Assembly (NCBI RefSeq): GCF_000218895.1
Contig: NC_015703.1
Location: 6,151,001 to 6,215,000, forward strand
Length of the DNA stretch: 64,000 nt
Direction of reading: 5' to 3'
From: Runella slithyformis DSM 19594
GTDB taxonomy: Bacteria; Bacteroidota; Bacteroidia; Cytophagales; Spirosomataceae
Position numbers and translations under genes: made by a program. A model generated the notes under the pieces. It was given only the letters and a program-made list of their open reading frames with translations, was not told the DNA's origin and searched no databases. Below are positions 1 to 9,100 of the stretch, one piece after another (position 1 is the first letter of the stretch; each line of letters starts with the position of its first letter).

Positions 1-1077
1 AAAGGCAGGGTTATTCAGGTTTTTATTTTCGGCCAACTCCGCCGTAAACGCTTTCAACTCTTCGAAGTATGACGGAGATTCTTTGCGGTGTGCTTCAAAT
101 GCCAGGGTATCTTCGGTGTAAGGAATTTCGCCCAATGAATAGTACTCGGTTTTGTTGATCTCACGCGCGGCAATGAGCTCAATGAGGCTGTTTTTGGGGT
201 TCAGTTCCACCATTTTTTTCAGGAAGGGCAATCCGTCCTGAAACGGTTGAATGGCGCAGAGCGCATACACGGCGGCTTTTTCGGCGTCGTTTTGGCAATA
301 GCTCAGGGCTTTTTCCTGAAACAGCACTCCCTTCATGCGCAGGCTCAGATCGGCTTCGCGGCGACGCGATGGACAGCGTTCAAAGACTTGTGCAAATTCG
401 TAGATGGCCTTGGCCGTATCGCCCATGGCCATGCTTGCTCCCGCCCGGCGCGCATAGGCCCAGTCGCTGATGAACGATTTTGTTTTGAGCGGCCTGATGA
501 GTTCGTCATAGAGTTTAATGCAGGCGTCGGGTTGGTCGAGCATCATGGCGAGTTTCACGGCCTGAAACCCGTATCGCTCTTTCAGAAACCCGTCGGTGGC
601 GGTACGGGCGTTCTGTTTGGCTTTTTCGTACGATTCCACCAACACCAGCGAGTCCTTGCTGCCTTCTTCCCACGAATACGTAGCCGGACGGTAGGCATTG
701 TCGGCGGCTTTGGCCAGTTGCAGGTACGCGATGGCGGCTTTATTCCCTTTCAGCAGGAGGCGATTGGAAAGAGTGTTGTTGGGGCTTTCTGCGTAAAAAT
801 AGTTATAGGCGATCTCCGGCGAAACGCCGGCATACTTGGCCCAGGCTTCGGCGTTGGTGTTTTCTTCCAGGCGGAGCGAGTCACTGTACTCATCCAGATA
901 CAGGAATTGCTGCGTATAATGATAGCGTCCGTCGCCGGCCTGAATGGCGGCGCTTTCGGGCAGAAAGTAGCTCGTAAATTCGTTGAGGTCGGCAGGGCCG
1001 CCGGCGCAGGCCAGCAGCAAAAGGACGGCGATGGTTTTAGCGGAAGGTTTGAAAAATCTGTTGAATCGGGTCGTCAA
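1..1077 (-). CDS. Predicted lipoprotein, C-terminus cut by window edge
   Basis: The minus strand is open from 1077 to the window edge (359 codons, no stop). The protein starts with a basic stretch (RFNRFFKPSAK), then a short hydrophobic run ending in the lipobox LLAC-A, so it should be lipidated and membrane-anchored. The rest is alanine-rich and mostly helical, and reads like tetratricopeptide-type repeats (for example YGFQAVKLAMMLDQPDA), but I cannot name a family. No ATG precedes the signal peptide. A TTG at 1075-1077, with an AAAGGA-like sequence just upstream, is the best start and overlaps the preceding gene by 41 bases, which suggests translational coupling. The function is unknown; a role alongside the upstream membrane protein is an inference. 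Confidence 0.72.
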   Translation of the reverse strand, partial: MTTRFNRFFKPSAKTIAVLLLLACAGGPADLNEFTSYFLPESAAIQAGDGRYHYTQQFLYLDEYSDSLRLEENTNAEAWAKYAGVSPEIAYNYFYAESPNNTLSNRLLLKGNKAAIAYLQLAKAADNAYRPATYSWEEGSKDSLVLVESYEKAKQNARTATDGFLKERYGFQAVKLAMMLDQPDACIKLYDELIRPLKTKSFISDWAYARRAGASMAMGDTAKAIYEFAQVFERCPSRRREADLSLRMKGVLFQEKALSYCQNDAEKAAVYALCAIQPFQDGLPFLKKMVELNPKNSLIELIAAREINKTEYYSLGEIPYTEDTLAFEAHRKESPSYFEELKAFTAELAENKNLNNPAF

Positions 1078-3529
1078 CTTCTTTCCTTTCGGGGAGGAAA
1101 ACGCGGGCATTCGGAACGGCATAGTACGTAAGATTTAGGGAATCCAGGTGATATAACGCAAAGGTAGCTTTTGTATTTTGAATTTCCTGTGCTAAGGTTT
1201 GGGTGCTTATTTTGAGGTTTTCAACGGTGCTTTCCTCCACCCGAAACAGGTCGCCGCGCCGTACGGGAATGCCGACAAATGTGCCGTTTTGCCGTACGAT
1301 GTACGCATTGGGAAGGGTGGATTTTTGAAAAAGGGAGTGCGTGCTTAACTGCTGATGGGTGAGGTGATTCACGAATCGCAGAAACCGCCCGTTGCGGTAC
1401 ACCACCGCCCAGCGAAATACCGGCAGCACCAGGTCCAGCGGCAGGGGATAGTCCGATACATAATCGGCGTAGCGGCCCGCCACGGTCAGGTCCAGAATGG
1501 AGTTTTCGGTTTTGGGATTTTTCCAATCGTCCATGTTATAATACATGAGCATTCCGCGCTCCACGGGAGGTACCCCGGTCGTGCGGTAAAACTTGATCTG
1601 GTGTAACCGAATGGTGGCCGAAAGCCGCGTCCCGTCGGGCAGTTTTTTCTTCAATTGGTTCAACAATCGGAAATATTTTGCCCGCGTTGCCAATGACCAG
1701 TCACAATCTATCTGCACTTCCGATTCCCCCTCTCCTTTTTTTAGGAGAGGGGCAGGTGTTAGGTTATCGATTTTGGCAACGATCTTTCCCGCCAGTTCAT
1801 CGACTCCTCCCCACGACAGTTTTTCCAGCGTGCGATTGGTAATGAACACCGTGGGGATCATCTCCACCGTCGGAGTTTCGGCAAAATGAATCGCTGCTTT
1901 GGGTACGGCCCGGCGCGTAGCCATATCCCAATCTACGTCAAAAAATTTGACATACAGTCGTGTCACAGCATACCGTTGGAGGGCGTGTTTTTCGTAGTCG
2001 GTGAGCTGAAACGTAGACTTCCAATAATAAAAAGCCCGCGTGACTTCTTTGGGTTTCGGCGGACCATCGGGGGCAAAATACCGTAGATACCACGCATCGG
2101 CCCGCCCCAGGTACTGGGTGGCCGCGTCGAACGAAGCGCGGTGAAAATGACCCAAATAATGGATAGGATAAGGGGTAAAGGATGGGATGGTTTTGTTCAC
2201 AATCGGTGTGTAAGGCCGTGCGCTGAACCATCGAAGCTGCTGTTTGAGGGGCAACAGAACGCACAGCATCAGCGTCACCATAAGCATAGGCTTTCTGAAA
2301 GAGAGCGTACTGATGCCCCAACAGATCACCAACATTGCCGGCAGGCTCGCCCGTCGGGCAAAGTCATTGAGCGGACCGTAACGGTACAGTGCTGCGGCCA
2401 ACAGGGTAAGAAGTGCGCAAAGCAGAAGGCCAAGGTCCCGTTTGGGAAGGTCGCGGTTTTTGAATGCATTGCCGATAAAAAAGCCCCAAATACCGATCTC
2501 CAACCCGACAAAAATGACTAAAAAAACGACGTCTTTGGGCGTTTTCAGGAAATTCCACCACCCACCGTTGGCAGAAGTCACCGGGACGTGACCGGCGTAA
2601 AAAATAAGTACCGGGAAGGTCAAAAGAACGACGAAAACCAATGTACGGAGAACGTGAGGAATGGAAAACGGTAAGGGCGTTTTTTGATCCCAAAACACAT
2701 AAAGGGCTAACGGCAAAAGACCGACTGCCACGAAAGGTGACCAGTAGAGCAGCAGAGCGACTAAAGCAAAAGGCAAAATAACGAACGGGCGGGCGGCAGA
2801 GTTCTTCCAAACCGTCAACAAAATACCCGTAGCCAACCACGCCGAAAGGGCATGCTGGGGCGTGGCAATAAACGACTCTACGTGGCTGTGAAACAATAAT
2901 CCTCCCGGCGATTGAAGGAGTTCGATGGTATGGTCAGTGGACCAAAGATCTTTCAGGAAAAGCAGAAAATCAGGTGCTTTGGCGGCGTCATAAATGTACA
3001 AAATGGCTTCGGGGCTGTTGAAGAACAAAAACAGCAAGATCATTTTCCATCCGTTCAGGCGAGAAAGAAGGGTAAATACGAGCCCCAGTCCGAGCCATGT
3101 CCAGCCGAAAATAACATAATGCACGTATGGTAGGCCACCCGTCCAACGCGCTACCCACGCCGGCGGCAGGTAATAAGCGAGAGAATAGCACAGATAAGAG
3201 CCGTCGGCGTAACGTACGGGCGGGCCATGGCGGATCAGGTTATTGAAGATCAGGTTGTGTTTGTAATAATCAAAATGCTGCGGCCGAAAACCGCCCACCC
3301 CCGCGAGGTATGTCCATACCAAGGCCAAAAGCAGGCAGCTCCATAACGGTATCAGCGCTTTATGGGGTAAAGAGAATCGCAGTGAGACAGCATAGGTTTG
3401 CCAAAAAGCAAAGAAGAAATAGAGCAATGCCAGCGTGGACGGCAGGGCTACCCACCACGCAAACCAGCCCCACCAAAAAAGCAATAAAGGCAGGGAAAGA
3501 TACAGTAATATCAGGGCGACGGTTTTCAT
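1037..3529 (-). CDS. Large polytopic membrane protein, possibly GT-C-like glycosyltransferase
   Basis: 830 residues from the ATG at 3529 (MKTVALILLYLSL). The first roughly 450 residues hold about a dozen hydrophobic segments separated by short loops. The remaining 380 residues are mostly soluble, with many aromatic residues, and would lie on one side of the membrane. This layout (N-terminal multi-span region with acidic and aromatic first loops, then a large C-terminal domain) resembles GT-C glycosyltransferases and related uncharacterised Bacteroidota membrane proteins, but no diagnostic motif is clear, so the function is open. An in-frame palindromic insert lies at about residues 593-601. 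The gene overlaps the downstream lipoprotein gene by 41 bases, so the two are probably one transcript. Confidence 0.75.
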   Translation of the reverse strand: MKTVALILLYLSLPLLLFWWGWFAWWVALPSTLALLYFFFAFWQTYAVSLRFSLPHKALIPLWSCLLLALVWTYLAGVGGFRPQHFDYYKHNLIFNNLIRHGPPVRYADGSYLCYSLAYYLPPAWVARWTGGLPYVHYVIFGWTWLGLGLVFTLLSRLNGWKMILLFLFFNSPEAILYIYDAAKAPDFLLFLKDLWSTDHTIELLQSPGGLLFHSHVESFIATPQHALSAWLATGILLTVWKNSAARPFVILPFALVALLLYWSPFVAVGLLPLALYVFWDQKTPLPFSIPHVLRTLVFVVLLTFPVLIFYAGHVPVTSANGGWWNFLKTPKDVVFLVIFVGLEIGIWGFFIGNAFKNRDLPKRDLGLLLCALLTLLAAALYRYGPLNDFARRASLPAMLVICWGISTLSFRKPMLMVTLMLCVLLPLKQQLRWFSARPYTPIVNKTIPSFTPYPIHYLGHFHRASFDAATQYLGRADAWYLRYFAPDGPPKPKEVTRAFYYWKSTFQLTDYEKHALQRYAVTRLYVKFFDVDWDMATRRAVPKAAIHFAETPTVEMIPTVFITNRTLEKLSWGGVDELAGKIVAKIDNLTPAPLLKKGEGESEVQIDCDWSLATRAKYFRLLNQLKKKLPDGTRLSATIRLHQIKFYRTTGVPPVERGMLMYYNMDDWKNPKTENSILDLTVAGRYADYVSDYPLPLDLVLPVFRWAVVYRNGRFLRFVNHLTHQQLSTHSLFQKSTLPNAYIVRQNGTFVGIPVRRGDLFRVEESTVENLKISTQTLAQEIQNTKATFALYHLDSLNLTYYAVPNARVFLPERKEVDDPIQQIFQTFR
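1727..1752. repeat. Perfect 10-bp inverted repeat inside an ORF
   Basis: CCCCTCTCCT at 1727-1736 and AGGAGAGGGG at 1743-1752 form a perfect 10-bp stem around a T6 spacer, inside the 1037-3529 coding sequence. It is translated in frame as roughly LTPAPLLKKGEGE, which is low-complexity and unlike the flanking protein. It has the look of a mobile palindromic repeat tolerated in a surface loop. Confidence 0.75.
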
Positions 3530-3590
3530 TGATTCAGGATGCCGACAAAGATAACCGGTCAACCGTACATTCAACTCCCGACGAAGGTCT

Positions 3591-3634
3591 TTTGATTTTT
3601 AGGTCTTTGTCGTTATTTTCGTAAAAAAATAACG
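3591..3634 (+). promoter_or_regulatory. Promoter with overlapping inverted repeat before iscS-like gene
   Basis: TTTG at 3591-3594, a 19-bp spacer and TATTTTCG at 3614-3621 fit the Bacteroidota promoter (TTG...TAnnTTTG) with one mismatch. A 9-bp perfect inverted repeat, CGTTATTTT (3611-3619) and AAAATAACG (3626-3634), covers the -7 element and the likely transcription start. It ends 8 bases before the ATG of the cysteine desulfurase gene. That position suits a repressor operator, but the regulator is unknown. Confidence 0.5.
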
Positions 3635-3642
3635 ATTTGCCC

Positions 3643-4794
3643 ATGCGACTGCCCGTTTATTTGGATTACAATGCCACGACACCCGTTGACTCGCGGGTAT
3701 TGGAAGCCATGTTGCCGTGGTTTAGTGAGCACTTCGGCAACGCCGCCAGCCGCACGCATCTCTACGGCTGGACCGCCGAAGAAGCGGTGGCAACGGCCCG
3801 TAAACAGGTGGCTAAACTGCTGAAGACCAACCTGAAAGAAGTAGTGTTTACGAGCGGAGCCACCGAGGCTAACAATTTGGCTATCAAGGGCGTTTTTGAG
3901 AAATATTCATACAAAGGAAAACACATCGTTACGGTCGCCACGGAACACAAGGCGGTCTTGGATACCTGTCATCATTGTGAGCAATTGGGCGGTGAAGTCA
4001 CGTATTTGCGGCCCGATACCAACGGACTCATCACCCCGCAGCAGGTGGCCGAGGCATTGCGGTCCGATACGATTCTGGTGTCGGTTATGTACGCCAACAA
4101 CGAGATTGGAGTCATTCAACCCATTCGGGAAATTGCGGCCGCTACGCACGCAGGCGGGGCGCTGTTTCATACCGATGCCACGCAGGCCGCCGGAAAATTG
4201 CCGATTGATATGGCCGAAGAAGGCATTGACCTGCTGAGTTTGTCGGCGCATAAATTTTACGGTCCTAAGGGCGTCGGTGCGTTGGCGGTGCGGCAGGGCG
4301 TTGAGCTGACCGCCCAATTGGACGGCGGAGGGCATGAGCGCGGCCGCCGTTCGGGAACGCTCAACGTGCCGGGAATTGTGGGTTTGGGAAAAGCCTGTGA
4401 ACTGGCTCAAAAAGAAATGAATGCCGAAGCCGAGCGTTTATGCCGGTTGCGTGACCGTCTGGAACAGGAAATTTTAGCCAACGTGCCGCATACGTTTGTC
4501 AATGGAAAAGCCTCGCAGCGGTTAGCGCATTTGACCAATATTTGTTTTGAACACATAGATGGCGAAAATCTGTTGCTGAGTCTCAAAGACATTGCCGTCT
4601 CGACGGGTTCGGCCTGTACTTCTGCGTCGGTATTACCATCCTATGTTCTGAAGATTCTCGGGCTTACCGACGATCAGGCGTATGCTTCGCTGCGCTTCAG
4701 TTTGGGGCGTTTTACCACCGAAGAAGAAATTGAATGCACGATTCAGCACGTAATAGAAACCGTAGAACGGATGCGCGTCGGCAGTGCGGTTTGA
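3643..4794 (+). CDS. iscS: Cysteine desulfurase, IscS/NifS family
   Basis: 383 residues. It uses pyridoxal phosphate to take sulfur from cysteine, giving alanine and an enzyme persulfide that feeds Fe-S cluster and thiolated-tRNA synthesis in the cytosol. The N-terminus has the family motif LDYNATTP. The PLP-binding lysine lies in LSAHKFYGPKG at about residue 204, and the persulfide cysteine in STGSACTSASV at about residue 325. The GSACTS form and the length place it with class I (IscS/NifS) rather than SufS. I chose the ATG at 3643; an in-frame TTG lies two codons upstream. No iscU or iscR is adjacent, so it stands alone. iscS is the closest name, although bacterial paralogues specialised for tRNA cannot be excluded. 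Confidence 0.93.
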   Translation: MRLPVYLDYNATTPVDSRVLEAMLPWFSEHFGNAASRTHLYGWTAEEAVATARKQVAKLLKTNLKEVVFTSGATEANNLAIKGVFEKYSYKGKHIVTVATEHKAVLDTCHHCEQLGGEVTYLRPDTNGLITPQQVAEALRSDTILVSVMYANNEIGVIQPIREIAAATHAGGALFHTDATQAAGKLPIDMAEEGIDLLSLSAHKFYGPKGVGALAVRQGVELTAQLDGGGHERGRRSGTLNVPGIVGLGKACELAQKEMNAEAERLCRLRDRLEQEILANVPHTFVNGKASQRLAHLTNICFEHIDGENLLLSLKDIAVSTGSACTSASVLPSYVLKILGLTDDQAYASLRFSLGRFTTEEEIECTIQHVIETVERMRVGSAV

Positions 4795-4807
4795 GTTTCC
4801 CTATTCA

Positions 4808-4838
4808 GACTTGGAACGTTTCTGAAACGTTTCAAGTC
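4808..4838. repeat. Palindrome, copy A (near-perfect 15-bp arms)
   Basis: Arms at 4808-4822 (GACTTGGAACGTTTC) and 4824-4838 pair at 14 of 15 positions around one base. It lies between the converging iscS-like and acetyltransferase genes, so it could act as a terminator, but it lacks a T-run. Its layout closely matches the palindrome at 5370-5400 on the other side of the acetyltransferase gene. Confidence 0.7.
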
Positions 4839-4842
4839 TCGG

Positions 4843-5334
4843 CTACACCAGCATTCGTTGCATAAAAATCAACTCCAGCCATTTTCCGAATTTGTAACCT
4901 ACTTCCCGGAAGCGCCCCACTTCCCGAAATCCAAGTTGACGGTGTAAATGATAACTGCCTTCGTTGGAAGCATCAATACTCGCGATCATCGTATGATAAC
5001 CGTCTTGCACGGCGCGGTCAATGAGGGTATTCAATAACTTTTTTCCAATGCCCTGCCCCCGAAAATCTTGGTGGACATAAATGGCATTCTCGATGCTGAA
5101 TTTGTACGCATCACAGGCTCTGAATACGTCAAATGAACTGTAGGCTACCGTTTTTGCATTGATTTCGCACACAAAAACGGGCATTTTGTCCACCTGCTTT
5201 TTCATAAACCAGTGCCGGAGTGTTTCCCGGGTGTGTGCCTCATAGCTATACATGGAAGTGGTCCGGAGGATAGCTTCGTTCATGATAACCAAAATGGCAG
5301 GCAAATCTCTTGATTTTGCTTCTCGAATCAGCAT
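4843..5334 (-). CDS. GNAT N-acetyltransferase, phosphinothricin/methionine sulfoximine acetyltransferase-like
   Basis: 163 residues, a single GNAT domain that transfers acetyl from acetyl-CoA to an amine. The acetyl-CoA pyrophosphate loop is visible as QDFRGQGIGKKLL (about residues 87-99). The C-terminal LGFREVGRFREVGYKFGKWL is typical of the Pat/Bar/YncA subgroup, which acetylates phosphinothricin, methionine sulfoximine or related amino acid analogues. The start is the ATG at 5334, and the length fits the subgroup. It is a single gene flanked on each side by related palindromes and converges on the iscS-like gene. The substrate cannot be read from sequence. Confidence 0.88.
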   Translation of the reverse strand: MLIREAKSRDLPAILVIMNEAILRTTSMYSYEAHTRETLRHWFMKKQVDKMPVFVCEINAKTVAYSSFDVFRACDAYKFSIENAIYVHQDFRGQGIGKKLLNTLIDRAVQDGYHTMIASIDASNEGSYHLHRQLGFREVGRFREVGYKFGKWLELIFMQRMLV

Positions 5335-5369
5335 GGTACAGGCAATAGAGGGATGGGGGTATTTTTCCG

Positions 5370-5400
5370 GACGTGGAAAGTTTTAGAAACTTTCCACGTC
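5370..5400. repeat. Palindrome, copy B (perfect 14-bp arms)
   Basis: GACGTGGAAAGTTT at 5370-5383 and its exact complement at 5387-5400 flank a 3-base loop. Compared with the palindrome at 4808-4838, arm positions differ, mostly with matching changes in the opposite arm, so the hairpin is kept while sequence drifts. This suggests a dispersed REP-like family. Confidence 0.7.
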
Positions 5401-5539
5401 TGCTTAAAAAAGTGTACCAAAGGAGGTGGAAAGGTTTGCCCAAAAATAGCCGTTTGTTGGGGTGGAGAAACCTCATCCGGTATGGCATGTTTCTTTTAGA
5501 GAGATGGCTTTACTGTTCACTCAATCAACCTGCAAAGTC

Positions 5540-6040
5540 ATGGAAAATTCAAAAGGCTCTCCTAAAACAAGGAAAGATTTTAAAGAAATGGTAAAAGACA
5601 TTCGCATTGCAATGCTTTGCACCATTACATCCGAAGGATACATTCACAGTCGCCCGATGGGTACATCCGATGTGGATGAGGAAGGAAATATTTGGTTCTT
5701 TACGAGCGAATCCTCGCAAAAGATCAATGAAGTGGAAGATAATTCAAACGTAAGTGTGTGTTATGCCGACCCGGATGATAACACCTACGTGTGTGTGATG
5801 GGAACGGCTCAAATCGTACACGATCGCAAAAAGATAGATGAACTTTGGAATCCCGCGTTGAAAATATGGTTTCCCGAAGGAAAAGAAGATCCTGAAATAG
5901 TGTTGATCAAAATAGACCCGATCTCGGCGGAATACTGGGATAGTTCTTCCAGCAAAATGGTGGTTTTGTTCAACATGGCCAAAGCCCTCGTAACGGGCAA
6001 GGAATACGATGAGGGCGAATACGGAAAGATCAATTTATAG
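5540..6040 (+). CDS. Pyridoxamine 5'-phosphate oxidase-like flavin-binding protein (general stress protein 26 type)
   Basis: 166 residues with a split-barrel FMN-binding fold of the COG3871 type: IRIAMLCTITSEGYIHSRPM followed by DEEGNIWFFTSESSQKI and NVSVCYADPDDNTYVCVMG. These proteins bind FMN, FAD or F420-like cofactors; many are stress-induced and few have known substrates. The true pyridoxamine-phosphate oxidase substrate residues are not evident, so the PdxH function should not be assumed. The frame is open to 5462 (GTG), but the ATG at 5540 begins the conserved region sensibly (MENSKGSPKTRKDF). It converges on metH, with a strong hairpin between them. Confidence 0.85.
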   Translation: MENSKGSPKTRKDFKEMVKDIRIAMLCTITSEGYIHSRPMGTSDVDEEGNIWFFTSESSQKINEVEDNSNVSVCYADPDDNTYVCVMGTAQIVHDRKKIDELWNPALKIWFPEGKEDPEIVLIKIDPISAEYWDSSSSKMVVLFNMAKALVTGKEYDEGEYGKINL

Positions 6041-6055
6041 GCAGTTACTTAAAAT

Positions 6056-6095
6056 CTGATGCCGTTGTCTTTGATAACTCAGACAACGGCATCAG
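6056..6095. terminator. Bidirectional terminator hairpin
   Basis: A perfect 15-bp inverted repeat (arms 6056-6070 and 6081-6095, core GATGCCGTTGTCT) with a 10-base loop lies between the converging flavoprotein gene and metH. The position suits termination from both sides, though T-runs are short. Confidence 0.7.
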
Positions 6096-6103
6096 TTAGG
6101 TAT

Positions 6104-9100
6104 TTAGTCGTAATTCAACACGGGTGAAAGCCATTTTTCGGCTTCCTCGAGCGTCATGCCTTTGCGGGCGGCGTAGTCCTGTACCTGATCTTTGGCGATT
6201 TTTCCGAGGGCAAAATACCGTGAATCCGGGTGCGCAAAGTACCAACCGCTTACCGAACTGGCCGGATACATGGCGAAACTCTCGGTCAACTGAATACCGA
6301 TCTGTGCTTCGGCGTCAAGCAGGTCAAACAACGTGCGTTTTTCGGTGTGCTCGGGGCAGGCCGGATACCCGGGGGCAGGGCGAATTCCTTGGTATTTTTC
6401 TGAAATCAATTCTTCGTTGGAAAGAGCCTCGTCTTTTACATAACCCCAATATTCTTTGCGAACACGCTCGTGCATGAGCTCTGTAAACGCCTCCGCCAAA
6501 CGGTCGGCTACGGCTTTGACCATGATGCTGTTGTAATCGTCGTGATCGGCTTCGTATTTTTCCAATAAAGCTTCTATGCCAATGCCTGCCGTGACGGCAA
6601 AGGCGCCGATGTAGTCGGTCCGCAGCGGCTCGGCGGGATTTGTAATCCCGTCGTTTATGGCCTCGGGTTTATCACCCGAGAGCGGCATAATATAATCCGA
6701 CAGACACAGATTGGGCAAATTGGCGGCTTTTTGGTTTTGCTGGCGCAGATGATGCAACACGGTTTGGGCAGATTGAAAATCGGTCTCCGTTTTCTGCGAA
6801 GTTCCGACTTCGGAAGCGCCTGATGACAGAACAACACGGTATTCGGTGCGTTTCTTTTGGCCCTGTCCGGCAAAACGTACTTCCACTTCTTCAAAATCGT
6901 GCAGCACAATATCATCTCCTACGGAATTGGCGGGGTAAAACCCGATGACCGCGTTGGCTTTCAACGACTTATTTTGGATAATTTCGGCCAACATGGCCTT
7001 GGCGTCGTTGTAGAGCTTTTTGGCTTCGTTTCCTACCACAGCATCGTCAAATATTTTAGGGTATTTGCCGTGTAACTGCCAGGTTTGGAAGAAAGGCGTC
7101 CAGTCGATGTATTTGGCAATCTCTTCCAGCGGATAATCGTAGAAGTACCTGTTGCCCAAAAACGCAGGTTTAACCGGCGTAAAGGTTTCCCAATCGATCT
7201 TGGTTTTATTGGCGCGCGCTGCTTCGATCGTGACGGCTTCTTTGGCCTGCTGACGTTTGGCGTGGTCTTCGCGGAGTTTGGCGTATTCTTTTTTGATGTC
7301 GGCGAGGGCTTCGGCATAGGTCTGCTCGTTTTGGGTCAGCTTTCCTGCCACGGGCACGGCCCGGCTGGCATCCAATACGTGAATGACAGGACCGCTGTAA
7401 TGCGGATCTATCTTGACGGCCGTGTGAATACGCGAGGTAGTGGCACCGCCGATCAGCAACGGTACTTTAAAGCCCTGACGTTCCATTTCCTTGGCCACGC
7501 CCACCATTTCGTCGAGCGAAGGCGTGATCAGGCCCGAAAGTCCGATGATGTCTACGTTGTGTTCTTTGGCGGCGGCCAATATCTTATCAGTCGGCACCAT
7601 CACGCCGAGGTCGATGATCTCATAATTATTACAGGCCAATACTACCCCTACGATGTTTTTCCCGATGTCGTGTACGTCGCCTTTGACCGTGGCCAGGAGG
7701 ATTTTGGAGCCCCCTGACTCTGTCGTTGACGGGGAGGCGTTCTTTTCTTCCTCGATAAACGGCAACAGATAGGCTACGGCCTTCTTCATGACCCGTGCTG
7801 ATTTTACCACTTGGGGTAAAAACATTTTTCCTTCGCCGAACAGATCCCCCACCACGTTCATGCCGTCCATAAGCGGACCTTCGATGACGTGCAACGGCTT
7901 GTCGACCGTTTGGCGGGCTTCTTCTACGTCTTGGTCAATGTATTCGGTCAATCCTTTGATGAGCGCGTGTTCGAGGCGTTTGGCCACGGGTTGGTCGCGC
8001 CATGCCGTATCAATGACCTGTTCTTTTCCTTTGGATTTAACGGTTTCGGCAAAGGCCAGCATCCGCTCGGTGGCGTCCGGGCGACGGTTCAGGATGAGGT
8101 CTTCGCAGTGTTCGAGCATGTCTTTGGGCAGGTCGTCGTACACGCCCAGTTGGCCCGCATTCACGATGCCCATGTCCATACCTGCCTTGATGGCATGGTA
8201 CAAAAATACGGTATGAATGGCTTCGCGAACGGGCTCATTGCCTCTGAATGAGAACGATACATTGGAAACCCCACCGCTGACTTTAGCGTAGGGCAGGTGT
8301 TCCTTGATCCAGCGGGTCGCGTTGATGAAGTCTACCGCATAGTTGTTATGTTCTTCCATCCCCGTACCTACGGTCAGGATGTTAGGGTCAAAAATGATGT
8401 CCTGCGGAGGGAATCCTACTTTGTTAACCAAGATCCAATAGGCCCGTTCGCAGATTTCCAGACGGCGTTCGTAGTTGTCGGCCTGACCCACTTCGTCAAA
8501 AGCCATGACAACCACCGACGCCCCGTAGCGGCGGACTTTTTCGGCCTGCTGAATGAATTTTTCTTCGCCTTCTTTGAGTGAGATAGAATTGACAATGGCT
8601 TTCCCCTGCAAACATTTCAACCCTGCTTCGATCACTTCCCATTTCGAGGAGTCGACCATGAACGGCACGCGGGCAATGTCGGGCTCAGCCATGAGCAGGT
8701 TACAGAATTTGGTCATGGCCTGCACCCCATCGATCATTCCTTCATCCATGTTGATGTCGATCACCTGCGCACCGGTATCAACCTGTTCGCGCGCCACGGC
8801 AATGGCGGCGTCGTAATTTCCTTCGCGTATCAAACGGGCAAATTTCTTCGAACCCGTTACGTTACAGCGCTCTCCGATGTTTACGAAATTGGTCTCTTTC
8901 GTGATCTTGAGCGGTTCCAGACCCGACAGTTTCTGCACGTGGTCATTTTCGGGAATATCGCGCGGTTCGTATTTTGCGGCTACTTCGGCAATGGCCTTGA
9001 TGTGCGGCGGCGTGGTGCCGCAGCAACCGCCGATGATATTGATGAACCCGTTTTGCAGAAAGTCGTCAATGATGACGGCCATTTGTTCCGGCGTTTGGTC

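Noticed and set aside
247-1131. A 294-codon plus-strand frame over the first kilobase
   Set aside because: It is the antisense of the lipoprotein frame, which has a lipobox and sensible composition.
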